DNA of 64,000 nucleotides. Origin: an uncultured Eubacteriales bacterium (GTDB lineage Bacteria > Bacillota > Clostridia > Christensenellales > CAG-138). The position numbers and the translations under genes were made by a program. Under the pieces are notes generated by a model. It was given only the letters and a program-made list of their open reading frames with translations. It was not told the origin of the DNA and did no database searches. Below are positions 42,081 through 50,257 of this stretch, piece after piece (positions within the stretch are counted from its first letter, which is position 1; each line of letters begins with the position of its first letter). Where the stretch lies: positions 1 to 64,000 of the forward strand of contig CADCJW010000005.1 of the NCBI GenBank assembly GCA_902801845.1. The letters run 5' to 3'.

Positions 42081-43301
42081 CTATTTGGCGTAGGCTTTCA
42101 CCAGGTTCAAAGCCACCTCAACGCACTGATCCATCTCCTCCACGCAGACGTGCTCGAAGGGGCCGTGGCAGGCGAAGTCGCCGGTGCCCAGGTTCGGGCA
42201 CGGGAGGCCCATGAAGGAAAGGGTGGCCCCGTCGGTGCCGCCCCGGATGGGCTGGATGAGGGGCTTGACGCCCGCCGCCTCGCAGGCGGCCACGGCGTTC
42301 TCGATCAGATGATAGTTGTCGGGCCGGATCTTCTCCACCATGTTCCGATACTGGTCCCGGATAGCCAGCTCCACCGTGCCGGGGCCGTACTTCCCGTTGA
42401 GGAAGGCTTCGATCTGCCCCAGGGTGGCCTTGCGGCTGTCGAAACGGGGAGCGCTGTGATCCCGGACGATATAGGAGAGGGTGGCCTGCTCCACGGTGCC
42501 GCTCATGTCGGTCAGGTGGAAGAAGCCCTCGTACCCCGCCGTATGCTCGGGCCGCTCCGCCCCGGGCAGCAGGCCGTTCAGCTCCATGGCCACCTGCAGG
42601 GCGTTGATCATGACGCCCTTGGCGGCGCCGGGATGCACGTTCCGCCCGTGGACGGTGAACCGGGCGGCGCAGGCGTTGAAGTTTTCAAACTCGATCTCCC
42701 CCGCCTTGCCCCCGTCCAGGGTGTATGCAAAGTCGCAGCCGAAGCCCTCCACGTCGAAGCCGTCGGGACCGTGGCCGATCTCCTCGTCGGGGGTGAAGGC
42801 CACGCCGATGAAGCCGTGGGGGACGTCGCCCTTTTGGAGCCTCTCCACCAGGGTCATGATCTCCGCCACGCCCGCCTTGTCGTCGCCGCCCAAAACGGTG
42901 GTGCCGTCGGTGGTGATGAGGGTCTTCCCCTTCAGCTCCAGGAGGCTCGGGAAATCCCTGGGGGACAGGACGCGGCCGCAGGTGCCCAGAGGGATGTCGC
43001 CCCCGTCGTAATCGGGGACAAGGGTGGGCTTCACGTTCTCCCCGGAGAAGTCGGGCACCGTGTCCATGTGGGCGATGAAGCCCAGCTTGGGGGCCTTCTC
43101 AAAGCCGGGGGTGGCGGGCAGGGAGCCGTAGACGTAGCAGCTGTCGGTCACCCGGGCGTCGGCGACGCCCAGCTCCTTCAGCTCCCGGACCAGCAGGTTC
43201 GCCAGGTCGAACTGCCGCTCTGTAGAGGGGTTCTTTTCAAAATCCTCGCTGCTGGCGGTGTGGACTTTGGCGTAGGTGATGAACCGTTCGTAGGCGCGCA
43301 T
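42081..43301 (-). CDS. pepT: Peptidase T (tripeptide aminopeptidase)
   Basis: A 406-residue M20 zinc peptidase that removes N-terminal residues from tripeptides. Metal ligands and catalytic residues lie in GFIAHMDTVPD, GGDDKAG and FTPDEEIG; the late histidine is in GPFEHVCVE. Normal length. It starts 10 bases after the M3 peptidase gene with AAGGAGG, so the two peptidases are coexpressed and would work in series on imported peptides. Confidence 0.95.
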   Translation of the reverse strand: MRAYERFITYAKVHTASSEDFEKNPSTERQFDLANLLVRELKELGVADARVTDSCYVYGSLPATPGFEKAPKLGFIAHMDTVPDFSGENVKPTLVPDYDGGDIPLGTCGRVLSPRDFPSLLELKGKTLITTDGTTVLGGDDKAGVAEIMTLVERLQKGDVPHGFIGVAFTPDEEIGHGPDGFDVEGFGCDFAYTLDGGKAGEIEFENFNACAARFTVHGRNVHPGAAKGVMINALQVAMELNGLLPGAERPEHTAGYEGFFHLTDMSGTVEQATLSYIVRDHSAPRFDSRKATLGQIEAFLNGKYGPGTVELAIRDQYRNMVEKIRPDNYHLIENAVAACEAAGVKPLIQPIRGGTDGATLSFMGLPCPNLGTGDFACHGPFEHVCVEEMDQCVEVALNLVKAYAK

Positions 43302-43311
43302 AGGGTCCTCC

Positions 43312-45012
43312 TTATTTGATCTTGGTCATGTCGCAGCCGTCCAGCCACCTGGCGGCGGCTTCGCAGGCGGCCTTCAATCCCTCGGGCTCGAAGGGGTCGT
43401 TGAGGCCCGCGGCAGCCACCAGCTCCCGATAGGTCCGGGTGCCGGCCAGTTTCACCAGCTTGTAATACCGTTGCCAGGCCATGTCCCGATCCTGCTGCAT
43501 GAGGGCCCAGAACTGGAGCGCCACAGACTGGGCCAGGCAGTAGTCGATGTAGTAGAAGGGGGCCTCGTAGATGTGGCTCTGCCGCTGCCAGGCCTTCCCC
43601 TCCCCCCAGAAGGGCATGTCGCCCAGCCGGATCCAGGGCATGTAGATCTTGGTGAGCTCCGCCCACTTCTCGTGCCGCTGATCCGGGGTCAGGTCGGGCT
43701 GCTCGTAGACGATGTGCTGGAAGTGGTCCACCATGGTGCCGTAGGGCAGGAATTTCAAAGCCCCGGCCAGGTGGGCGTAGCGGTATTTGTCCGCCTGATC
43801 GCCGAAGAAGTCCTCCGCCCAGGGCCAGGCGAAGAACTCCATGCTCATGGAGTGGATCTCGCAGCTCTCCAGGGTGGGGCTCTGCAGATCCCCGGGGAAG
43901 ATATCCCGGGCGGTATAGCCGGCGAAGGCGTGGCCGCCCTCGTGGGTCAGCACCTCCACGTCCCCCTGGGTGCCGTTGAAGTTGGCGAAGATGAAGGGGA
44001 CCTTGTAATCCGGGATGCCGGCGCAGTAGCCGCCCCCCTCCTTGCCCTTGCGGCTGAGCACGTCCATGAGCTCGTTCTTGAACATGACGTCGATGAACTC
44101 CGCCGTCTCAGGGGACAGCTCGTGATAGAACTTCTTCCCCACCGCCAGGATGTCGTCCGCCGTTCCCTTGGGAACGGGGTTGCCGGAGAGGAACATGGGG
44201 GCGGTGTCCGCATAGCTCAGGGGATAGGGACGGCCCAGGCGCTGGGCCTGCTCCCGAAAGAGCCGGTCCGCCACGGGGACCACGTAGGCGATGATGGCCT
44301 CCCGAAACTTCTTTACGTCCGCCTCGGTGTAGCAGTTGCGGTCCATGCGATCGTACCCCAGGGGCACGTAGTTCTCATAGCCCATGTCCCGGCCCATCTT
44401 GGTCCTAAGCCGCGTGAGCTTGTCGTAGATGTCGTCCAGCTCCTGCTGGTGCTCCGTGTAGAAGGCCGCCTGGGCGAGCCAGGCCCGTTTGCGCAGCTCG
44501 GGGTCCGGGTTCTCCTTATAGGGGCCCATCTGGGCCAGGGTCAGCACCTGCCCCTCGAAGGGGATCTGGGCGGAGGCGATGAGCTTGCCGTAGGCGGTGG
44601 TGAGCTTGTTCTCCTCCTGCATGTCGGGGATCAGCTTCGGGTCGAAGGAGCGAAGCTGGATGGTCATGTTGGTAAAGAGGAGGGAGCCGTATTTCCTTTC
44701 AAAGTCCGGCCGCCAGAGGGAGTTGTACAGCACCAGGCGCACGCTCTGCTGGATGTCCTGGAGCTGGGGCATGGCCTCGTCCAGATACTCCTTTTCCGCG
44801 GCGTAGAACTCGTCCTCCGTGTTCACGGAGTGGCGGATGAAGCAGAGGGTGACGGCGGTCTCCACCCCGGAGAACACCTTCTCCAGGGCGGCGTAGGCCC
44901 GGTCCGCCTCGTCGAAGGTTTTGGCATTTTTCAGCTCCTCGGTATGCTCGTCGATCTTCTCCCGCAAAAAGTCCAGATCGGGGCGAACATAGGGCATGTC
45001 AGAAAACAGCAT
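43312..45012 (-). CDS. M3 family oligoendopeptidase
   Basis: A 566-residue cytosolic zinc peptidase that cleaves oligopeptides. The active site is HEGGHAFAG (HExxH) with the downstream ligand in LESCEIHSMSMEFF. The start MLFSDMPYV follows AGGAGGAAG. It is the first gene of an operon with pepT, mscS and the stalk protein, and differs enough from the second M3 enzyme at 54821 to suggest a different peptide range. Confidence 0.92.
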   Translation of the reverse strand: MLFSDMPYVRPDLDFLREKIDEHTEELKNAKTFDEADRAYAALEKVFSGVETAVTLCFIRHSVNTEDEFYAAEKEYLDEAMPQLQDIQQSVRLVLYNSLWRPDFERKYGSLLFTNMTIQLRSFDPKLIPDMQEENKLTTAYGKLIASAQIPFEGQVLTLAQMGPYKENPDPELRKRAWLAQAAFYTEHQQELDDIYDKLTRLRTKMGRDMGYENYVPLGYDRMDRNCYTEADVKKFREAIIAYVVPVADRLFREQAQRLGRPYPLSYADTAPMFLSGNPVPKGTADDILAVGKKFYHELSPETAEFIDVMFKNELMDVLSRKGKEGGGYCAGIPDYKVPFIFANFNGTQGDVEVLTHEGGHAFAGYTARDIFPGDLQSPTLESCEIHSMSMEFFAWPWAEDFFGDQADKYRYAHLAGALKFLPYGTMVDHFQHIVYEQPDLTPDQRHEKWAELTKIYMPWIRLGDMPFWGEGKAWQRQSHIYEAPFYYIDYCLAQSVALQFWALMQQDRDMAWQRYYKLVKLAGTRTYRELVAAAGLNDPFEPEGLKAACEAAARWLDGCDMTKIK

Positions 45013-45044
45013 GGCTCTTCCTCCTTGCATTGGGTAGTTGAAAC

Positions 45045-45073
45045 AGTATACACCTTTCCCGGAATAAAGACAA
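45045..45073 (-). promoter_or_regulatory. Promoter of the M3 peptidase-pepT operon
   Basis: Minus-strand TTGTCT (45073-45068), 17-base spacer, TATACT (45050-45045). Confidence 0.6.
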
Positions 45074-45077
45074 GTTC

Positions 45078-45106
45078 TTGCAATGTGTCGAAGACTTGTA
45101 TATAAT
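45078..45106 (+). promoter_or_regulatory. Promoter of the DUF1846 gene
   Basis: TTGCAA (45078-45083), 17-base spacer, TATAAT (45101-45106). It lies back to back with the peptidase promoter, only 4 bases between the two -35 boxes. Confidence 0.7.
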
Positions 45107-45134
45107 GCAGGGTATACTTGGGGAGGTATGGTAC

Positions 45135-46619
45135 ATGCAGCGCATCGGTTTCGACCACGATCAATATGTGAAGCTTCAATCCGAGCACATCCGGCAGCGG
45201 ATCAGCTCCTTCGGCGGGAAACTGTATCTGGAATTCGGCGGCAAGCTTTTCGACGACTATCACGCGTCCCGGGTCCTGCCCGGCTTCCAGCCCGACAGCA
45301 AGATGCAGATGCTCCGGTCCCTCAGCGACCAGGTGGAGATCATCATCGTCATCAACGCCTCGGACATCGAAAAGAACAAGGTGCGGAGCGATCTTGGGAT
45401 CACCTACGACCAGGACGTGCTCCGGCTCATCGACATCTTCCGGGATTTCGGCCTGTTCGTGGGGAGCGTGGTCATTACCCGCTATGCCCGGCAGCGGGCC
45501 GCCGTCAATTTCTCCAATCGGCTGGAAGCCCTGGGCGTCAAGTGCTACCACCACTATTCCATCCCCGGCTATCCCGCCGACGCCCAGCTCATCATGAGCG
45601 ACCAGGGCTGCGGCAAAAACGACTATGTGGAGACCAGCCGGCCCCTGGTGGTGGTCACCGCCCCCGGCCCCGGCAGCGGCAAGATGGCCACCTGCATCTC
45701 CCAGCTCTATCATGAAAACCTTCGGGGCGTGAAGGCGGGCTACGCCAAGTTCGAGACCTTCCCCATCTGGAATCTGCCCCTCAACCACCCGGTGAACCTT
45801 GCCTACGAGGCCGCCACCACGGACCTTTCGGACGTGAACATGGTGGACCCCTACCATCTGGAGGCCTACGGCAAGATCGCCGTCAACTACAACCGGGACA
45901 TCGAGATCTTCCCCGTGCTCAACGCCATGTTCGAGCAGATCTATGGCCAGTCCCCCTACAAGTCCCCCACGGACATGGGCGTGAATATGGCGGGCTTCTG
46001 CATCCGGGACGACGAGGCGGTTCGCTTCGCCGCCCAGCAGGAGATCATCCGCCGGTTCTTCGCCGCCCAGATGAGCAAAAAGCAGGGGTTCACCACGGAG
46101 GACGAGGTGGACAAGCTTCGCATCCTCATGAAGCAGGCGGGGCTCAAGACCGAGGATCGGCCGCCGGTGGCGCCTGCCCTCGCCCGGGCTGAGGAGACCG
46201 GCGGACCGGCCGCCGCCATCGAGCTGCCCGACGGGCGGATCGTCACGGGCAAATCCTCGCCGCTGCTGGGCGCGGCGTCGGCCATGCTGCTCAACGCCCT
46301 GAAGGAGCTGGGCGGCATCCGCCACGACATGAAGCTCATCTCCCCCGTGATCATCGAGCCCATCCAGCATCTAAAGGTGGACCATCTGGGGAACCGCAAC
46401 CCCCGGCTCCACACGGACGAGACGCTGCTGGCTCTCTCCATCTGCGCCGCCACGAACCCCACGGCGGAGATCGCCATGGAGCAGCTGAGCAACCTGAAAA
46501 ACTGCGAGATGCACTCCACGGTGATCCTGGCGGAGGTGGATTTGAACCTCCTTCGCAAGCTGGGCATCCACGTGACCTGTGAACCCGTGTATCAGACCAA
46601 GAAGCTGTATCATAAATAA
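45135..46619 (+). CDS. DUF1846 (UPF0371) family protein
   Basis: A 494-residue cytosolic protein of normal length for the family. The opening GFDHDQYVKLQSEHIRQRI, the VVVTAPGPGSGKMATCISQLY loop (P-loop-like) and KSPTDMGVNMAGFCI are diagnostic. Crystal structures exist for the family but the reaction is not known. The start MQRIGF at 45135 follows GGGAGG; earlier in-frame ATGs fall inside the promoter. Confidence 0.9.
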   Translation: MQRIGFDHDQYVKLQSEHIRQRISSFGGKLYLEFGGKLFDDYHASRVLPGFQPDSKMQMLRSLSDQVEIIIVINASDIEKNKVRSDLGITYDQDVLRLIDIFRDFGLFVGSVVITRYARQRAAVNFSNRLEALGVKCYHHYSIPGYPADAQLIMSDQGCGKNDYVETSRPLVVVTAPGPGSGKMATCISQLYHENLRGVKAGYAKFETFPIWNLPLNHPVNLAYEAATTDLSDVNMVDPYHLEAYGKIAVNYNRDIEIFPVLNAMFEQIYGQSPYKSPTDMGVNMAGFCIRDDEAVRFAAQQEIIRRFFAAQMSKKQGFTTEDEVDKLRILMKQAGLKTEDRPPVAPALARAEETGGPAAAIELPDGRIVTGKSSPLLGAASAMLLNALKELGGIRHDMKLISPVIIEPIQHLKVDHLGNRNPRLHTDETLLALSICAATNPTAEIAMEQLSNLKNCEMHSTVILAEVDLNLLRKLGIHVTCEPVYQTKKLYHK

Positions 46620-46653
46620 AGGCTCCCTGCTTTCCTATACTTTACCGTTCACT

Positions 46654-46685
46654 AAGCTTGTCAGATATTCTGACAAGCTTTTTTT
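46654..46685 (+). terminator. Terminator of the DUF1846 gene
   Basis: A 12-bp stem (AAGCTTGTCAGA / TCTGACAAGCTT) with a 3-base loop ending in seven T. Confidence 0.9.
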
Positions 46686-46713
46686 AAAGATGTTTTAAGG
46701 TTGAGACGCTATC

Positions 46714-48393
46714 ATGGCCAAAACAGCATGGGAAAGAAGGAATATGGCCAATTCCAGAAAGAAGAACAGAAGAAGAAAAACGCTGTCCGCCGTCCTCGTC
46801 GTCCTGGCGATCCTGATCGCCGGGGCGGCCGTAGGGGTGAAGCTCCTGCGTCAGCGGGTCACGGAAGCCTATGGCGAAAAGAGCAAATACGAAGCCCAGA
46901 AGGCCACCGTGACCGTGGGTAGCATCAGCACCACTATCTCCGGCAGCGGCACGTAGGCCGCCCAGGAAGCAACGGAAGTGAAGGTGCCCAGCAGCGTATC
47001 CCTTCGTTCCCTGTGCGTCGAAGAAGGGGATTCCGTTGAAGAAGGGGACGTTTTGGCCTATCTGGACCTTACGTCCGTGCTGACCGCCATGAACGAGCTG
47101 CAGACGGAGCTCGAGGAGCTGGACAGCGATATCGCTGAAGCGGCCCGGGAAACGCTGAGCACCGTGGTGAAATCCACCGTGACAGGCCGGGTGAAGGCGA
47201 TCTATTGTCAAAACGGCGACTCGGTCCTTTCCGCCATGTACGAACACGGGGCTCTGCTGACCATCTCCTTGGACGGATACATGGCGGTGGACGTCCCGGC
47301 TAAAGCGGTTTTGGAGGGGGATCCGCTCACGGTGACCCTGTCCGACGGCAGCACCTATTCCGGCATCGCAGGCGAGCGTAAAGGGGAAACCATCGCGGTG
47401 CTCGTCACCGACGACAAGCCCCTGTTGGGGGACGAGGCCATCGTCACCAACGGCGAGGGGCAGGAACTCGGCCGCGGCCTGCTGTACATCCATCAGCCCT
47501 TGAACGTGACCGGATATGCGGGCACGGTAAGCCGCCTTTCCGTCACGGAAAACGCCCCGGTAACCAAAAACAGAGTCCTCCTGTACCTCAGCGACACGGT
47601 CTACACCGCCAACTACGACGCCCTCCTGCAGCAGCGGGCACAGCTGGAGGAAGAGCTGAACGAGCTCATCTCCCTGTATAAGCTGGGGGTCATCCGGGCG
47701 CCCCTCTCCGGCAAAGTATCGTCCATCACGGAGGAGCAGGAAACCGTGGAGGGCGCGGAGACCCCTGCCGAATGGACCTTCGCCGTGCTGCAGCCCCAGG
47801 AGAAGATGATCGTGAGCGCCTCCATCGACGAATCGAACATTTTGGCGGTGGAACTGGGCCAGACGGCGTCCATCACCATCTCCTCCATCAGCGAGGATCC
47901 CTTCAGCGGCCAGGTCACGTCCATCGAAAAAACGGGCACCAGCAGCAGCGGTGTCACCCGATACGCCGTGGAGGTCACCCTGGACAGGACGGAGAAGATG
48001 CTGCCCAACATGTCCGCCACCGTAGCCATCCGCATTGAGGGGGTGGACGACGCGTTGCTGCTCCCTGAAGCGGCGGTGACCAAGACCCGTCAATCAGCCT
48101 ATGTGTACACCTCTGTCAACGAGACCACCGGGGAACTGGAAGGCATGGCGGAGGTGAAGACCGGTTTGACCGGCGGCGGCTACGTGGAGATCACCGAGGG
48201 CTTGCAGGAAGGGGACACCGTCTACTACACCGAGAAGCAGGCCAACGACTTCAACTCCTTCATGGGCGGCTTCAACGGCGGCATGCCCGGCAGCTCCGGC
48301 AACGGGGGCAACCGACCCGGGACCGGCAGCGGCGGCAACAGCGGCGGCGGCAGCGGCAACAGCGGCCGGCGGCGGAACGGAGGCCAGCCATGA
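46714..48393 (+). pseudogene. MacA/HlyD-like membrane-fusion adaptor interrupted by an amber codon
   Basis: Codons 1-80 (46714-46953) encode a basic start and one membrane anchor (about residues 24-46); a TAG follows at 46954-46956, then the same frame stays open to 48393. Aligned with the paralogue at 50258, the TAG falls where that protein has leucine (GYLEEQEA against GT-stop-AAQEA), so a single TTG-to-TAG change explains it. The rest has lipoyl-like, coiled-coil and beta-barrel regions and a Gly-rich tail. Restart at a GTG (46978) after AGGAA is possible but would lack the anchor. The downstream genes overlap it and are intact. Confidence 0.75.
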
Positions 48394-49061
48394 TCGTCCT
48401 GAAGGAAGTTTGCAAGACCTATCAGGTGGGCGACGAGATCGTGAAGGCGCTGGACCACGCCAGCCTGACGGTGCATGACGGAGAATTCGTCAGCATCATC
48501 GGCCCCAGCGGCAGCGGCAAGTCCACCCTGATGAACATCATCGGCTGCCTGGACATAGCGGACAGCGGAGAATATCTGCTGGACGACATCCCCATCGAAG
48601 ACTATACGGAGAATGAGCTTGCCCAGGTCCGCAGCCGCAAGATCGGCTTCGTGTTTCAAAGCTTCAATTTGATCCCGCAGCTCACCGCCCAGGAGAACGT
48701 GGAGCTGCCCCTGATCTATCAGCGGGTCAGGCGGGGGGAACGCCGCCGCCGGGTGGCGGAGGCGATGGAACGGGTCCAACTCACCGGCCGCATCCATCAT
48801 TTGCCCTCGGAGCTCTCCGGCGGCCAGCAGCAGCGGGTGGCTATCGCCCGGGCCATCGCCGCCCATCCTTCCCTTATTTTGGCCGACGAGCCAACGGGCA
48901 ATCTGGATTCCCACACGGGCCAGGACATCATGGACATCTTCCATGAGCTGCACGATGCCGGAAACACCATCGTGCTCATCACCCACGACGATTCCGTGGC
49001 CTGCCAGGCCCAGCGCAGCATCCACATCCTGGACGGTCGGGTGCGGGAGGTGGCCCCATGA
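48390..49061 (+). CDS. ABC exporter ATPase (MacB/LolD type)
   Basis: A 223-residue ATPase with Walker A GPSGSGKST, signature LSGGQQQRVAIARAI, Walker B LILADEPTGNLDS and the H-loop ITHDD. This is the class that drives MacB-like mechanotransmission exporters. It overlaps the adaptor stop and the permease start by 4 bases each (ATGA), so the operon is tightly coupled. Confidence 0.94.
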   Translation: MIVLKEVCKTYQVGDEIVKALDHASLTVHDGEFVSIIGPSGSGKSTLMNIIGCLDIADSGEYLLDDIPIEDYTENELAQVRSRKIGFVFQSFNLIPQLTAQENVELPLIYQRVRRGERRRRVAEAMERVQLTGRIHHLPSELSGGQQQRVAIARAIAAHPSLILADEPTGNLDSHTGQDIMDIFHELHDAGNTIVLITHDDSVACQAQRSIHILDGRVREVAP

Positions 49062-50248
49062 TCCAATCCGTCCGCATGGCCATCAAGTCCATCTCCGGCA
49101 ACAAGATGCGGGCCTTCCTCACCATGCTGGGCATCATCATCGGCGTCATGGCGCTGGTGATCCTGGTGAGCCTGGTCAGCGGCGCCACGGGGAACGTAAC
49201 GGACACCATCGCTCGCCTGGGGAGTGACCAAATCACCGTCCGCGTCTCAGACAACAAGGGCAATCCTATCACCATCTCCGACCTGAACAAATGGATGGAC
49301 GAGGACGCCTTCGGCCGGATGGCCCCCGCCGCCACGGAGAGCTTCACCGCCAAATACGGCACCAAGACCGGCTCTCTGACCGTCTACGGCACCACCGCCC
49401 CCTATGGGGACATCCAGAAGCTGGACCTGCTGGTGGGGCGGTTTCTGAAAACGGCCGACGAGGAGAACGTGTCCTTCGTCTGCGTCATCAATGAAACCGC
49501 AGCCACCGAGCTGGTGGGCTATGCGGATTGTCTCGGAGAGGACATCCGGCTGAACGGTCACCGATTCCAGGTAGTGGGCGTGCTGAAGGACGATGACACC
49601 TCCCTGACCAGCGCCTTCCGCAGCGGTTCCCTGGTGGCCTATATCCCCTATTCCTCCCTCATCCGCATCAGTTCCACCGCCACGGCGGAGATCACCAGCT
49701 TCTATGTGAGCGCCGGAGAAGCCAGCACGGTGGACGATGCCAAAACGCGTCTGACGGAGATTTTGAAGGAACGCTTCGACAAAGACGAGGATGCCTTTTC
49801 CATATCCTCCCAGAATGCTCTCGAAAGCGCGCTGAGCAGCGTCACGTCCATCCTGGCCGTGCTGTTGGGCGGCATCGCCGCCATTTCCCTGATCGTCGGC
49901 GGCATCGGCATCATGAACATCATGCTGGTCACCGTCACGGAGCGCACCCGGGAGATCGGCATCCGTAAAGCTATCGGAGCCAGCCGCGGCATGATCCTGA
50001 CCCAGTTCCTGGTGGAGGCGGTGGTCATCTGCATGCTGGGCTGCGCTTTGGGCATCCTGGGTTCCTGGGGCGTGCTGCGGCTCATCACCACGGTGGTTTC
50101 GGGCCTGGACATCAGCTTCCAGATGTCGGGGGGCGTCGTGCTCATCGCCGTTCTGTTCTGCTTCTTCATCGGGATCGTATTCGGCCTGTATCCGGCCAAC
50201 AAGGCGGCTCGGATGGCGCCCATCGACGCCCTGCACTATGGCGGGTGA
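49058..50248 (+). CDS. MacB-like ABC exporter permease
   Basis: A 396-residue permease with one N-terminal helix (about residues 19-43), a large extracytoplasmic domain and three C-terminal helices, the FtsX/MacB layout. The KMRAFLTMLGIIIGVMALVI opening and GIMNIMLVTVTERTREIGIRKAIGAS coupling segment are typical. With the ATPase and a membrane-fusion adaptor it would export a peptide, antibiotic or lipid; the cargo is unknown. Confidence 0.93.
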   Translation: MIQSVRMAIKSISGNKMRAFLTMLGIIIGVMALVILVSLVSGATGNVTDTIARLGSDQITVRVSDNKGNPITISDLNKWMDEDAFGRMAPAATESFTAKYGTKTGSLTVYGTTAPYGDIQKLDLLVGRFLKTADEENVSFVCVINETAATELVGYADCLGEDIRLNGHRFQVVGVLKDDDTSLTSAFRSGSLVAYIPYSSLIRISSTATAEITSFYVSAGEASTVDDAKTRLTEILKERFDKDEDAFSISSQNALESALSSVTSILAVLLGGIAAISLIVGGIGIMNIMLVTVTERTREIGIRKAIGASRGMILTQFLVEAVVICMLGCALGILGSWGVLRLITTVVSGLDISFQMSGGVVLIAVLFCFFIGIVFGLYPANKAARMAPIDALHYGG

Positions 50249-50257
50249 GGAGAAACT

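Noticed and set aside
40479-43319. A 946-residue Arg/Gly/His-rich plus-strand frame
   Set aside because: Shadow of the stalk-protein, mscS and pepT genes; its low-complexity part is the minisatellite read in the wrong direction.
46954-46956. General recoding of UAG to an amino acid
   Set aside because: Other genes in the window end cleanly at TAG at the expected family length, so a local nonsense mutation or error is simpler.
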